Below are positions 1 through 13,500 of a DNA stretch of 64,000 nt, piece after piece. The notes beneath the pieces are model-generated. The model saw only the letters and a program-made list of their open reading frames with translations. It was not told where the DNA came from and did not search any database. Positions within the stretch are counted from its first letter, which is position 1. Every line of letters starts with the position of its first letter. The stretch spans positions 32,753,020 to 32,817,019 of the forward strand of contig OX439001.1 of NCBI GenBank assembly GCA_949316495.1, in the 5' to 3' direction. The stretch comes from Amphiduros pacificus. Its lineage: Eukaryota; Annelida; Polychaeta; Phyllodocida; Hesionidae. The translations under genes and the position numbers were made by a program.

Positions 1-3000
1 ATTTCTATTTCCGGTTCGAGAAATGAACACTAATGCCATACTATCAAGGGTTGGCCAAATAGAACAAATATTTTGCAAGATTTATCTTGCTTTCTTCTTT
101 GTATGAAAGAAAATTTAATAAGGACAAGTGAATTTTCACAATGATAAAGATGAAATATTATTTGATTTCTTCTAGTTGTAGTAGTAATAAACTTTTCACA
201 TTTTGATTGATCTTCTGTTTGGCAAAAGCTGGAAATTAATTTCTTAGCATTTGCAGGAATCTGCAAACTGGTATTGTCATTCACCTTCAAAAGTCTGATA
301 GAAATGACACAGAAAAGTTGAATTGTGAATTAGACAAACAGTAGAGCAACGCTAGAACATGTAAAAAAGAAAAAAATCAATGCAACTGCTTCTTCTTGCA
401 TTAGCTTCATGTGCCATAAAAAAATTATTACTTGTCTTTTCCATTTACTTTGAGATGGTATTTGCATAAAAGGAATCTAGTGAAATAATGCTATGTCATT
501 ACTATCACTTTTGAAATGATGCAGAATTTACAAATTTTTTTCTCTGAAGAATAATTTTCTCTCTGGAAATGATAAATAATTTATAGCACAATATTTCTGT
601 CTGACATTACTTCATCTGTTTGGTGTTTTCCTTCCTAAAACACAAAGAACAAATTGATATTGTCTTTATCTTTGTTTAATATTCTTTTCCTCAATCATTT
701 CCTGGTTAAAAACATATTTTAAAAAACTCAATTGTGCATACCTTCAATTTAACAGTAATAGTAAATGTTAAAAAATTCTGCCTACCCATTATTAGACTTT
801 ACACATTTGTCTTGATGATTTCTTTGTCTTGTGGAAAAAACAAAGTATTTATGTCTATGTTATTAAAATCACAAAACTCTATTATCTTTTCATTAAAGGT
901 AGAAAAAAGATTAGTTTCTCACTTTTTGCAGGCAAAAAGGAAATATTATTTTGGGAAACTTTTGTGAATATTATTGCCAGAAATCATTAGCATGCCATAT
1001 ATGTTATGAAAAAATTAATTGCTTGCTAGCAACCTGTAATATGACACTTTTTTCATGTTGTATTCACAAAGCTAAGCACACAGTCAAGTAAATGGACTGT
1101 TAAAAGTCTCTTTGACGCAGAAAACATTCAATTAGATATCTAATCAAACATGAAACATTTTCCTTATGGGTATAGCATTTTGGAAATTACAACTTTGAAA
1201 GAAGATTTATATGTATAGTACTAAAATGACCTACAAATAACTCTCAAGGATTTATATATATATAAATTTCTGTATTGTTGCCCCGATATATATATAGATG
1301 CAAAAAATAGTATAATTCCAGATAATAGCAGGAAGTAAATGGAAGATATGAATGTCAGAGAGGTTGTGCAATATTAGAACAGACTTAAAAAGAAATGAGC
1401 AGTTGGCAGGAATTGTGGTGGTTATGGGACAGTGATTTTCTATGGCGGAGGTGACACACCACCTTATAAGGATATACCGGTAGGTGTCCACCCACATCTT
1501 AACATCCATTCACTGGCAGCCAAGCTTTTGGATACACTTGACTGCACTTCCTGTTCCCAAGATTCCGGTCACTGAGCCTGATGATCATATCAAGGTCTGC
1601 CGAGTATGCACAGTTATATACGCAGAAATGGGTCTATTTTCACTAAATGTCCAGGAAATTTTTTACGGACGTCACCATTTTGATGATTTAGAGAATGTGT
1701 TTTCTGTTTATAATTACATTATTTCATTTCACTTGAAAATTATACCTTGTTCCATTTATAAGTATCCCACAAAAAAGAATAGTTTTAATTCAATTATTAT
1801 TATATTTTTATTGTGTTTCTTCATTTTTTAAGGTAACATATATTGATAGGATAGTGGTCATTACAAAATAGGACCTTAACCATGTCTCGCACCACAGGAA
1901 GTTTCTTCTGTTCTTCCTGATCATTACACTTCTGTGACAAATCCACAGCCTTATTATGGGAGCAATTGTCACAATTACTTGTGTAGGTTGACCTGACATT
2001 TTAGGATGACCTCTTAGTGGTTCCTGGTTATACTCCAGTGCAGACTTAGTGCAGCCCATCCCTCTTTTATTGCTTGATTCTTATAATGTCTTGTAATGCT
2101 TATTTACTTGAGCTTTAAATATCAACTTATCATTGTTTTATTTGTTTTGTAATGTAATATAATTTGATAAATTTGAATCATTTCTGCAGTGATTTTTTTA
2201 TTAACCAATAAAGAAATTTGGATAAATAAACATTTTTGTAGTTTAATCTTGCACATTTAATCACATTTCTTGACTTTGTAAATGCAGGGGATCAGCGTTT
2301 TATTGATTAAACAATTAAATAGATTTCTTGGCAGGAACAACATAAAAGTGTGAAAACAAGCGATCTCTATCCGTGGTCTGACATGATATCTTGTGTCCTG
2401 GTTGGGGAAGCCTAATCAGGGAGCCACACAGGCACAATGGCCGAGATGAAGGCCTGATATAGGGGCTTCCCATCCTCCTTATCTTTCTCCCATGTGCCAC
2501 CTTACTATTATGCCTTATGCAATACTACTCAGTGTGAAGCTTAATCATAATTTTGTTATTCTTATCAATTGCTTTAGGGATCTTAAGAAATAAACCATGA
2601 TGGAGTCACAAAATATATTTAACAAGTGATGAAAAATCAAGAATGTTAAAACAAGACAAGGATTTTATGTACAAGAAGTTGGGTTAAATATATTTAGACA
2701 ACAAGCATACAACCTCAATCAAAGAAGATAAATATTGCATGTAAAACAAGTGAGTTTTTTTCTGTGGTGACCCTACTTTTAATCCATTCCACCTCCGTTA
2801 ATCAACATGAAAAAGCGTGGAGTAAGTGTTCGTTCTTCAGACAAAAACTAATTAAATCTTGATTGGATTTCATGTCATCATGGAATGTCATTTGTTAGCA
2901 GTATTTGAGAGAGTTTACATAAAACTGGTGCTATGAGAAATTACACATGAAAAATATGTAAAACTGTGAAGATGTACAAGCCTCAAATAAAACAACTAGA

Positions 3001-6000
3001 TGAGTAACTTAATTTACCTTTTATTTTAGAAATTTGACACCACTCTTTCCAGGCAGTGCTGTTTTGATATGCATATTGACAAATCTGAGATCAATAGAAA
3101 TTATTGAAAATATTCAAGTTTCTGAAAATACTGACATTTTTATTTTTTTTATCTGTTGAATTCTATAAGCATGAATATATAAACATATCTGTTAAAGTAA
3201 AACCTGAAATGTTGGATCTCAAATATCAGTTTACTTCATTCACACACATTATGAAAAGTTTTGGCAAACAATTTAAAAAATGAATAGTGTGAATACATAT
3301 CGTCTGAAAATGAGAAATAAACCTTAATTATAATTATAATAATTTTTGGATTTACCAGGTTTTTTTTCACAAAGTGACGGTTGGAAACAATATGAATCCA
3401 CTTTCAAGATGTGTTTTTGGGAACATATTATTGTAATAATACTCTTCACATAGATTATTAATTATTTTTTTCTTTTACATATTGCCATGTTTTTATGTGA
3501 AATATGAATTATCAGTATTTTGTATATTAGATATTTCAAGGCATCATGTTTAGCATCAAACTGTATTACAAAAATTTTTTTAGCAAAAAAATAGACAGGA
3601 AGCTTCACAAGGGATTTTTATCATCATGACGATACTAAACAAACAGAAATGACAGTTAGAAAAATAATTTTTACCTGAATATACAGATCTCAATGTGAGA
3701 AGTTGTAAAGATACCTTGCTTAATTACATGTGCAGTTTGTAATTGCCAAACTAAACTGAAGATAATGAAATTTGCTGGAGGTAGTTTATTAAAGATTTAG
3801 AGCATGTATTAGATTAATTATGAGAGTGATCATCAAATCGCCTGAGGCCATTATCGTGTATATCATAGATTACATATAACACAGAGTAACGAATAAAACA
3901 CCAGGCTTTTAAGTCATGTAAACATTGGTCATGTAACAGATTATTAATGTCAATATATTTGACCTGCATATAGATTGACCAGCTGCCATAACAAGTAGCA
4001 CACCCATATGAAACATAACAGGGGTGTTTAGGTCCAGACCACATATGACAAAATGATTATTAGATTTTATTCATTTCTCTCAGCTTTAAATTTATCAGAA
4101 ACAAATTTCTTGGTAAATATCACTTATGTTCTCATTTTCACAGATGTTTTGATTATGACATAAGCCGACACCAAAACTGCACCAAAAGTTGTATGTGCCC
4201 CAAAAAACTCATTAAAAAAAACAAAATGGTAACTGGCAATCACAATATTATCTCTTATCTATGATTTCCAAAGTAAGAATAATTCAAACGTAGAGAATAA
4301 TTAGAGGAATGATATCCCTGTATTGATCATCAGGTATTGATGATACATGTTAGCAATATTGTAAACACAGTTGCGTGTGAATAATTCATGACCAACTCGT
4401 TTAATGCATTATTACAATAACAGCAGGGCAGCGGACAATGCTTACATGTCACAATGAGACGTTCTGATTGGATGTTTATTATTCATGCTTCACTGACTCT
4501 GTGAAGCTCGCTGATGTGGATTAGAGAAGACAATTGGTTTGATTTGGATTAATCAGGCTGAAAAATATAGATTATCATGCTTTCGATATATTTGCCTTTG
4601 ATAATTTTACTGTGCATAATTAATCGGTAGGACTTGTTAGATCTTACAGATGCAATGAAGCATACATCAAATATCTATCAACTCCAAAGTTTGCACCCTG
4701 TAGAGCTAGAAATGTTACAATTATGGTATGATGGATTTAGCAATTGAGATGGATAGTTTTTGCTGCCAAAATGACCAATATAAATGCACATTTTGTATTT
4801 GTCTCTAAAAGGTTTTCTCATATAATGAAATCATTCCTCTTGGCACCGTTGTAAAAACATGAGGGCTGTTATTATGAAGCATCAATTTTATTGAACTCTT
4901 GCTATTTATTTTGATTGGACGACTGATATGCAATGTAACATTTTATTGTGGATTATATTTCTAGTAAGCTATGAATTATTGATGAGCATTTTCTATGAAT
5001 TTATATGCTCTGAATTGAAGCATGGCTATCTATTATTGTCAACTGTATTAAATCATAGTAATAGACCATACAATCTAAGCCGATAAAGCTTTTAATGGCT
5101 GAAATCAAATTAATGTAAATTAACGCATTACATGTGATATACTGATTCTTTCTATATGCCATGTAAGTGGGCACATTCAATGGATAGATATTTTGCTTAA
5201 ATATCTATATATATATTCAGATTTTAAATTGAAATCGGTAATATTTATGTATTCAGATATCAAACTGGTATGAAGTATAGACATGATTTATCTCAGGTAA
5301 TTATCAGATGGTCTGAAATCCATAAAGGAGATGTTGCCCTGCTGATTAATATTTTACATGATATTTGCTCCATATACATCCTGTTCCATGCCAGTCTGGG
5401 ATTTCAACATTATCCCGTTGTCCCAGACTAGTAGAAACACTGTCGGGCTTGTACACCTTCCCCTGTTGCTAGCCCAACTGTTTAGTAGCAAATCATGATT
5501 TTTAAGGCATTGGTAAATATGCCCTTTTGTCATTTGATTAATCTTACTAAATATGAATGTACTAACCAAGTACAGTATGGTTCAGGTTAGTAAACTTTGA
5601 TTCAGGCTAGTGCAAATCTCCATTTACTAGCCCGACTGTCTGGTAGCCTAAAAAGTATTTGGCCCAGACTGTTCCACGACTGACACATTTATCAGAAAAC
5701 AAAAACAATTCCTTTATTTTCAGCAATGGGAATCTGAACTTGATTTGTTTTATAAATGTGCCGCACTTGGAAAATCACTGACTACTTAATGGAGCATGCA
5801 GATATCAATATTTTTCAGAAAATTATGGTATTTGTTAAACTATAAATTATGTCCTTTATGGTGGCCGGAGTTGCTAATAGAATGTTTTATGCTCGTTAAT
5901 GACAGTAGTGCCGACTTTAATGACTAATAAACCTCGAACACGCATACCAGAGATTGTTTTCCTTCCTCCTCACAATTATTTTCTTCTCTAAATCTCCACG

Positions 6001-7100
6001 GCAACTGATTCATATGAATTATATGATATTTGCATTAATAACATTTTTGTAATGTGTTCTTCCAACCAAAATATCCAGATTTTTTTATTATTATTAAAAA
6101 GGTAATGGCATAGTGAGGGTCAATATATGTATAATCACAATGAGGAACACGCATGCAACCTTTACATTACCAATGAAATTGTTGGCACAGTATTCCTCAT
6201 GATGAAAGATGGCTTTTTTTTATAGGTAAACAGAGAAGAGTCAGAAAGTTACTAATGGCACTTACTTTTGTTATTGTTTGTGTTTTAAGCTGTAAAATAA
6301 ACCTACATGTGTTGTAATTTAAATATATATACATATCAAATAGATCCAAAGGTAATTTGTAATTTAAATATTTATATCAAATAGATCCAAAGGTAATTTG
6401 ACCATACTACCATTGATAAACAAAATTATATTTGACAATATACTTAGACTTGCAGACCTCACAATCCAAAATGCAAATATTTGAATAAGTAATAGCTGCT
6501 CAGCAGCTGTCAGAAATATCAACCTAATTAAACCAAGATAAATATGAATAAGATATGAGGAGTTGCAAAGGATTTATGGGTCGAAAATAAAAAATTGATT
6601 CCACTTATGCCTTGTTTGATATTTTAAAGTTCATTTTTTTTAATGGTGACTAGGGTTACAAAAGAAAGTGAGTCTGAATTTTCTTAAATAAGAAAAATTC
6701 AATTTAAAACCATTGAGAAATTTGATCATTTATTGTTTGATATTCATGTTTGGTGCATATTTTTGATAATGATCAGTGCACGTGGGAGGCACCTGCTCTT
6801 CCAGATTTTGGCAAGGGCAGCTCAGTACACCTGTCGTCAATGGCAACAAAACGGCATATGGTATAATCAAAACTAGGTCAGCTTCAAGCAGATTCATGAC
6901 AGAAATTTTTATAACTATAAAAGGATTGTTCCATTTTATCAATTATAATATTGTTTATCAACTGAATTCAGGTGTAAAATGTATCTACAATAGCACTTTC
7001 GGGACTTGCATTTGCTTTCCTTTGATCCCAAAGGTAAGGGTTAGTGGAAATAATTGAATTACGTGAGTTGTGCGTAGGTCTAGCCCCCATGACCTGATGA
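1..7100. other. Intergenic AT-rich DNA, no gene recognised
   Basis: No open frame here has a recognisable domain, splice context or codon bias. The sequence is AT-rich, with short runs of TA and homopolymer A/T. A 44-bp block containing TCAAATAGATCCAAAGG is duplicated in tandem at about 6313-6402. The stretch 4390-4570 is less repetitive than its surroundings, with several TAAT/ATTA motifs, and could be regulatory; that is inference only. The region lies upstream of the TOX promoter. Confidence 0.6.
1484..1640 (+). pseudogene. Possible piggyBac-type transposase C-terminal scrap
   Basis: One short frame reads PSFWIHLTALPVPKI followed by KVCRVC. The spacing of a proline-rich stretch before a Cys-x2-Cys pair resembles the start of the cysteine-rich C-terminus of piggyBac-like transposases. 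No upstream transposase domain, downstream cysteines or terminal repeats were found, so at best this is a small decayed fragment. It could equally be chance. Confidence 0.2.
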
Positions 7101-7104
7101 CCCC

Positions 7105-7200
7105 GGAACAGGTCTGATTGGCAGGCGGGGGGCGGAGCTTGGCGGCAGTGAATGGTCGTGCAGCGAGTGAGCCCTGTGGAGTGTAGAATCATTTGGGACC
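7105..7200 (+). promoter_or_regulatory. Probable TATA-less core/proximal promoter of TOX
   Basis: A GC-rich island in AT-rich surroundings carries an inverted CCAAT box (ATTGG, about 7117-7121) directly followed by a GC box (GGGGCGGAGC, about 7128-7138). No TATA box is visible at a useful distance. It lies roughly 180 bp upstream of the first in-frame ATG of TOX, and an in-frame stop at 7296 closes the frame in between. Promoter identity is inferred from motif content and position; the start site is unknown. Confidence 0.45.
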
Positions 7201-7313
7201 GTATACAGAGTGGTTGTCTTTACTGCATGTAGTACATACATTGTGTGATAACATATCCCTCAGCACACAGTGAACACCACTGATTCTTACGCATTTGAAC
7301 GCGTGCCACTAGA

Positions 7314-7502
7314 ATGGTATGTTACAATACTGGGGAACATACAAATACAAAAGGATTCTCCACTCAATTTCAGGGCCCCACCGCCGGGTCGGAGGACGGG
7401 GGACTTCTCGCCATGTCTATAGCCAGTAGCTTAAACCACAGCGGAGTAAACGGTGTCAATGGAATAAACGCGTCAAGCTACAGCACACAACAAAACAGTG
7501 AG
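7314..7502 (+). CDS. TOX: TOX coding exon 1
   Basis: The frame opens at ATG 7314, after an in-frame TGA at 7296, and encodes 63 residues ending in STQQNSE. The donor AG|gtaaga follows at 7503, phase 0. The exon contains a Gly/Asn/Ser-rich [17 protein letters not shown] stretch. A pyrimidine-rich AG at 7372-7373 and a GTATGT at 7317 leave open an alternative start structure. The open frame continues past 7502 into intron only by chance. Confidence 0.72.
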
Positions 7503-10500
7503 GTAAGATGCTTTGATATGTTTTTATCACATCACCCCATCATTTTCATCTGTCAAAACTATTGTCAATTTATGTGCCTGTTTTACTTGATTGTTATGAC
7601 CAGCCATGGCTGCTGAAGTGCCGATGCACCGTGCACCATTGGTTATCAAGTGGGGCTGATTTTTTTTCATGCTGCATACTTGTCCGGTATCTTGTGATCA
7701 TTTTGTCTCAATATTCCAAATGTGCTGTTTAGTGCCAGTGTGAATTTATTTCAACTTTTGCATGTCAAGTGCTGTCAATAAACTGAGTGCTGTTTTGTGA
7801 CTAATGATTCACTCTGTTTGCCATGTCCATTTCATGCAGAACGATCAGGTAAGTCTTGCTAATGTGGATGGTGTGGTTATCAGATTTGTGGATGTACACA
7901 AAATGAAGCATGTTAACATTTGCAGTTGCAAAGATATCTTTTAAAAACTATAAAATTCACTTCAAATTAAGTGATTAAACAAGATACTTTTAAAGATTTA
8001 ATGAGCAGCGTAATGAGAGATTAGCATGAGGCATGTTGGGTAATAATTTATTAAAGTTGATGACCGAGGGATGTCGAGGCATTCTTTCGGCATTTCATTC
8101 ACGCTGGTTCATCTCAACACATGTTACATACTAGCAGGTATTCTAAGCTGAAAATAGTCTGCATAGTTTGTCACATATTGGCCAATGCTAAGTTTGTACT
8201 CAAATATGCCATGATTCTGAGAATGCATAAAATTTTCACAGAAATTCAAAGGAACAATAAAAATAGAACAATAAAATGTGTGCAGCAATCTAATGACTGG
8301 TATATTTTTTTATGACTGAATGTTTTTATACATAAGTATATTAGATTTAGTATTTTATGACACAAAAATCATCAATAGAATATTAAGGAGAAAAAACTTT
8401 CAAAGATTTGAAAAATGTGTTCTGTAATTTGACTACTGAATATATTTTTTAATGACTTTGACTGTTTTCTTTCATAAAAGATTAAATTTATCAACATGTG
8501 ACATACATATCATAAATAGAATATGGAGAAGAAAAAATTGAAACAGATTTATAATTAGACATTACATGTTAGGAGAATCTACCACGTGCCATACAAGGTA
8601 TGGTAATGTATATCAGAGGAGAGATATGCCTTGAGGACTCCCCAAGATGTCAACCCTTAAGCCCATAAAACGACATGTATCACTGCAGGATATGACAGCA
8701 AAACCAATAGTACAAACTGAAATGACAAGTCTGATATCAGTGTCACATGCAGCTGATTAGAGAATGCCAAAATGGTGAAACTGATAGTCACCTTAACACA
8801 GGAAGGCAGGTGCACACATGTGCCCCAAAGTTTGACAACAAAGTTTGATAAAAATGTTGTACAGTCTGTCTGTTGAGAGCAAAATTTGATATTGTTTGTG
8901 ACTGAATATTTCTTTCTGAAAATCTCTTTATATCTTTTAGATTAAATCAGGTTCTCCCAATGAGATAGATTTGACCTCTTTTATCTAATGAGTTCTTGAT
9001 TATCTGCCATTGATGAATACTCATTACAAACAGGATGAATTTAATATCAGTGAATAAATGTCTAAATGGGGATGATAAATCAGTGATAAATTGTTGTATT
9101 GTCTTATTACTGTCCATTATGGCCTTATTCATAATCCGAAAATGACAATTGTCTATGGGGTATGTAAATGAGGTTTAGGCCGGTTGCATAATCACAACTA
9201 ATAGCACAAGTTAGGGCTATTATGCAATATTTGTCACAATGTATTATTATTAATATTTGATAATGTTGTTATAATAACAATGATGGAAGGCAGTTGTGAT
9301 GTGAGGTTATATAACTTATAGATCCTGTAATTACCAAACATTGATCCCGGTCTAAGTGACTTGTTTGACAGGGGTGGAAGGTCCACGTACTTCACATAGT
9401 AATATCTGGCCAGCTTAAAAGGCACTGGACAGCTAAATTCAGGATAGGTGGATAGTACAGCTGACCTTTTGGGCTAGGGCATAAGACAGTCAACCTTCAG
9501 GTTGGAGAATAAGACAGCCGTATAATGGCCATGTTATAGATCAAACCATATGCCAGCATGCTTAGGTCAGGTTATTTGTTTGTTTAATAATAGGTCAAAG
9601 TTCGGAACAGATTTTCGCTCGCGTTTGTTTTGACTTTAGGTCTGAATGTTCGAGGTTTTGACATGATAAGCTAGAAGTCTATGGAGCCCACCCCGATTAT
9701 CGGTCCATGGCGGCCATGTTTTGCCACATTTATTCTGCTTACACCGTCAGATGGCGCTTTTGTTTCAGAAGTGATTTGTGAGTGCGTAGTAGAGTAAGAA
9801 GATTTTCTTGGATTTTATCAAGAATTTTGGATTTTGCATTGGGATTTTGCAAACTTACGCGAGCTTGATTTTTTAAAATCAACACTTGTTTTAGGTCACA
9901 ACACTTCACAGAAAAAAAGCAAGGATTAACAGATTTACTATTATAAAATTTATTTTATGTTATTGTCCAAGTTTCTTTTGAGTAAACAATGTTTTTGTAT
10001 TAGTTTGATGTAAATTTTGCACAGAGAATAAACTGACATTGAAGAAGTAGAAGCCCTAAATGAATGACAACTCTGTGTTTTTGTGAAAAAGATTTAATCT
10101 TTTTGTCAATCAAAATTAATTATCAACATAGTTTGCCAATCAATGAAATTAAAAATAAAACATATTTATGACATTTGTTTGGAGAAATGGATCAGACTTC
10201 ATTCAGCTATTGCTTCAAAATAATCACATAAAATACTTTTCTTATTCCATTGATATTTGAAAATCGTCATTACTGATCATAATTAATTTTTCTTGTGAAA
10301 AGAGATTGGTTCTGATTTATATCAAAATGACACGAAAATTAATCTCTTCTCTGTTAATACTTCAGCTGCCATGATTTTCATCAAGTAATTTGCATTCCTT
10401 TAACATGATAGAGTCTTCTGCAAATTTTTATTTATTTTCTCATCATGGAACTTAGTTGAAATTTCATTGTAATTTTTGAGAGATTATAGGCAACAATATA

Positions 10501-13500
10501 TATTTGAGTTACCTTTGGATGAGAATAAAAAGATTTTGCTAATTAGATAAAGAAAAGGCAATCTGAATGGCAGCAAAAAGGTTAATTAATGACCTGAAAT
10601 TGAATGAACATGAATCAGCCTGTCATGCCAATTTTAATGTTTTATGGAATTGCAAAATAGATGGCTTTCTGCTCATAAATTAGTCATAATCTTGATAATT
10701 CATCACTAGATTGTACACAAATGAACCTTATACGAAACTCTGCAAACCCACTTCTCAGTTTCGTCATTTGTATCCACGCTGATTTGAGATCAATATTGCT
10801 GGCAGGGAAATGTTTACACTTTGGTAATTGCTTTCAAGGCTAGTTAGGAAAAAACCTTTTGAAATGAGATTGCATAATCACAATATTATTCATGTGCTTT
10901 GATGAATTGAACTGACATGTTTGAACTGTTAAAATTAAAATTTAAACATCACCCTTTCAGAGGAAATGGATGTTTTGCAACATGATCACATAAGCGATAT
11001 ATTTTTGCAACGCTTTGTGATTAATTTGCCCCGTCACTTAAGAGTTTATTAAAATAATAAATGTTACAAAAATCATCGAAGCATATCATAACTGATCTCA
11101 AAGTCAACTGATCGCTCAAATTTCACACAATGTTAGAAGGGTGCAACAATAAAAAGGAATGATTGAAAAATCAGAATTTTATTATTATTATCAAAAATTA
11201 AACTCCCTGATATTTCTTTGAGGACACTGAGATCTAAGAATCAAACACCTGGCATGGACGGCCATACTCGCATAGAAATCACTAACTTTATCTCGTGTTC
11301 AATTTGGAACAACAATGCAGTGTCATTAACAGCACGTGGGGATGACATTAATTTTATGCATAGCTTTTGCCGTATGTTTTTACACCTGAATGCTTTGCTT
11401 GTAAATAGTAATTAGGGGAGACAGAGAGCTGTGGCAGCATAGTCAGGTGGCCGATGTTAATGCCGTCACCAGCACATAGACTCCGGCCATAAACTTGCCA
11501 AGCCAGGCTCTCACATTGTCATAAAGTCAAATTTGGATTCAATAGCAGTTGATTTATCAGGACCACAATGCACATGTTATATGCTGAGGTCAGTTCTGAA
11601 TATCTGTGGCAATGCAAATAAATGATGCCCTCCACTTTGAATATCACTTTATACCTGACCCTGAATGGATTCCACCGTTTGTGCAAAATATTTAGTTTCC
11701 TTTTAAAAAAAATAGTTTTCAGTATATTTTAAAATTGCAAGCCTCAAGTAGTTTATGGTTTCATAAAGCTTTTCTTTTATTATATTTTGTAAGATAAGGA
11801 AACATACCAGTAGATCAATTATCAAACAATGAGGAAATGGTGCTTTGAAAGGAACCTCGACACAAGAGATTTATTCTTCCAAAAGAAATAATTAAAGTAA
11901 CACTCTTTATGTGATACCAAAGTCTGATTGGGTTGCAAATCTTTTAATTAACTAATTGAAACATGAGTGTATACAAAACATTAAACAGGTCACAGTTGTT
12001 TGCTGAGGCTTCTGGGTTGAAAGTGGCTCTGTATTTACAATTCTACACATTTATTTATGCTGCATATGGCAATGTTAACTGCTTAAATATTGATGAATTG
12101 TTAGCCCCTCCACTGCCACCTGATACAATGTTAAGACATTGATTGCAAGCCATAAACCAGATCAGTTTATTAGTTTTATAGGGATTAATTTAGTACATAT
12201 TATGTACTTTCCATGAGTATCAGAAATATTATAATATTCTCTCCACCCAGAGGAATTGTACGTTAAAATCGGGCACAAGTGTCTGACATAATTATATTAT
12301 TACATATCTTGTCAAAGATTTGGGTAATTACATTTATAATTTATTTGGGGATCCATAAAAAACAATGTGATACCCAGTGCTGTATGAGAGAAAAAATCTT
12401 TTAATTTTCTTGCGTCCATGTAAATGTTGTTATAAAAGCAATAAAAAGCAATTTGGTGTTTTATGGTTGCGTGGCATTCTATTGTAGGGTATAAAGCAGG
12501 TGATTTGTAGAATATTTGGCAGAGTTATGTCCCATGAGTATTGGATAAACAAAGGACGGGGCTAGTAAATCATAATGCTGCGTATTGTTATGTACATTTG
12601 GCCAGCTAATAACCCTGACTTATTGTCATTGTAAAAGTACGCTAACAGGGGGACCTTTTTCTACAATATTGTCATCGAAAAACATTACACAGATTTTATA
12701 TAGATTTCTTTTTTGATTGACTTACATTAGAAGATTTTCAACAGAACAAGGCTGTTCATGTGTACATTGCAAACCACACAATATGATGCCATTTTCTTAA
12801 GATTATATATATGTTGGAATACAATTTGAGAAGTTATTAGAAATTATACAAATGACATATAATTGAGAGCACTTAGTAAAGCTTGAAAATCTAATGATTT
12901 CATTATGATTTCACATTATCATCAGTGAACTGTGAATATTGCAAAACCCAATAAAAATGAATTTCCCAATTGGGGACAAGCTCAAAATCACACAATAAGG
13001 GGCAAGCCAAAAATCAAGCAAATACGGATAAGTCAGATATTTCATAATTTTGGGCTCGTTGAGAATGGAATTTTAAGGGAAAATGATAATAAGGCTGTGA
13101 CTCGCAAAATAAGACCGCTCGAATACCCCTGTGAGGTGGCACGTGGGCTTATCCCGTTAATGGGAGCCATACTATTACAAAGCATACAATATGCTTGGAG
13201 TATTCATGATTTTACTGATCATATGAATGGCAACACAGAAGAAATGGAGCAAACAAAAAGAGCATATTCATAGCTCATGCAGAGCAGCATTAAAGCTGTG
13301 GTGCAGTTTCCACAATTTCTGCCTTGCTTTTCCTGCCTCGGAGATGAATTTTTCAGAGAGCATCCACACAGAATGGCACAGTCAGTTCATAGGCCCAGAT
13401 TTTAAGTTAATCACATGTAGGGCAAGTTTTATGTTGCATGCATTTAGGTCACTCTGATGTGAATTTTGATTAAGAAATATATTAGTTAATGTTGTTTGAT

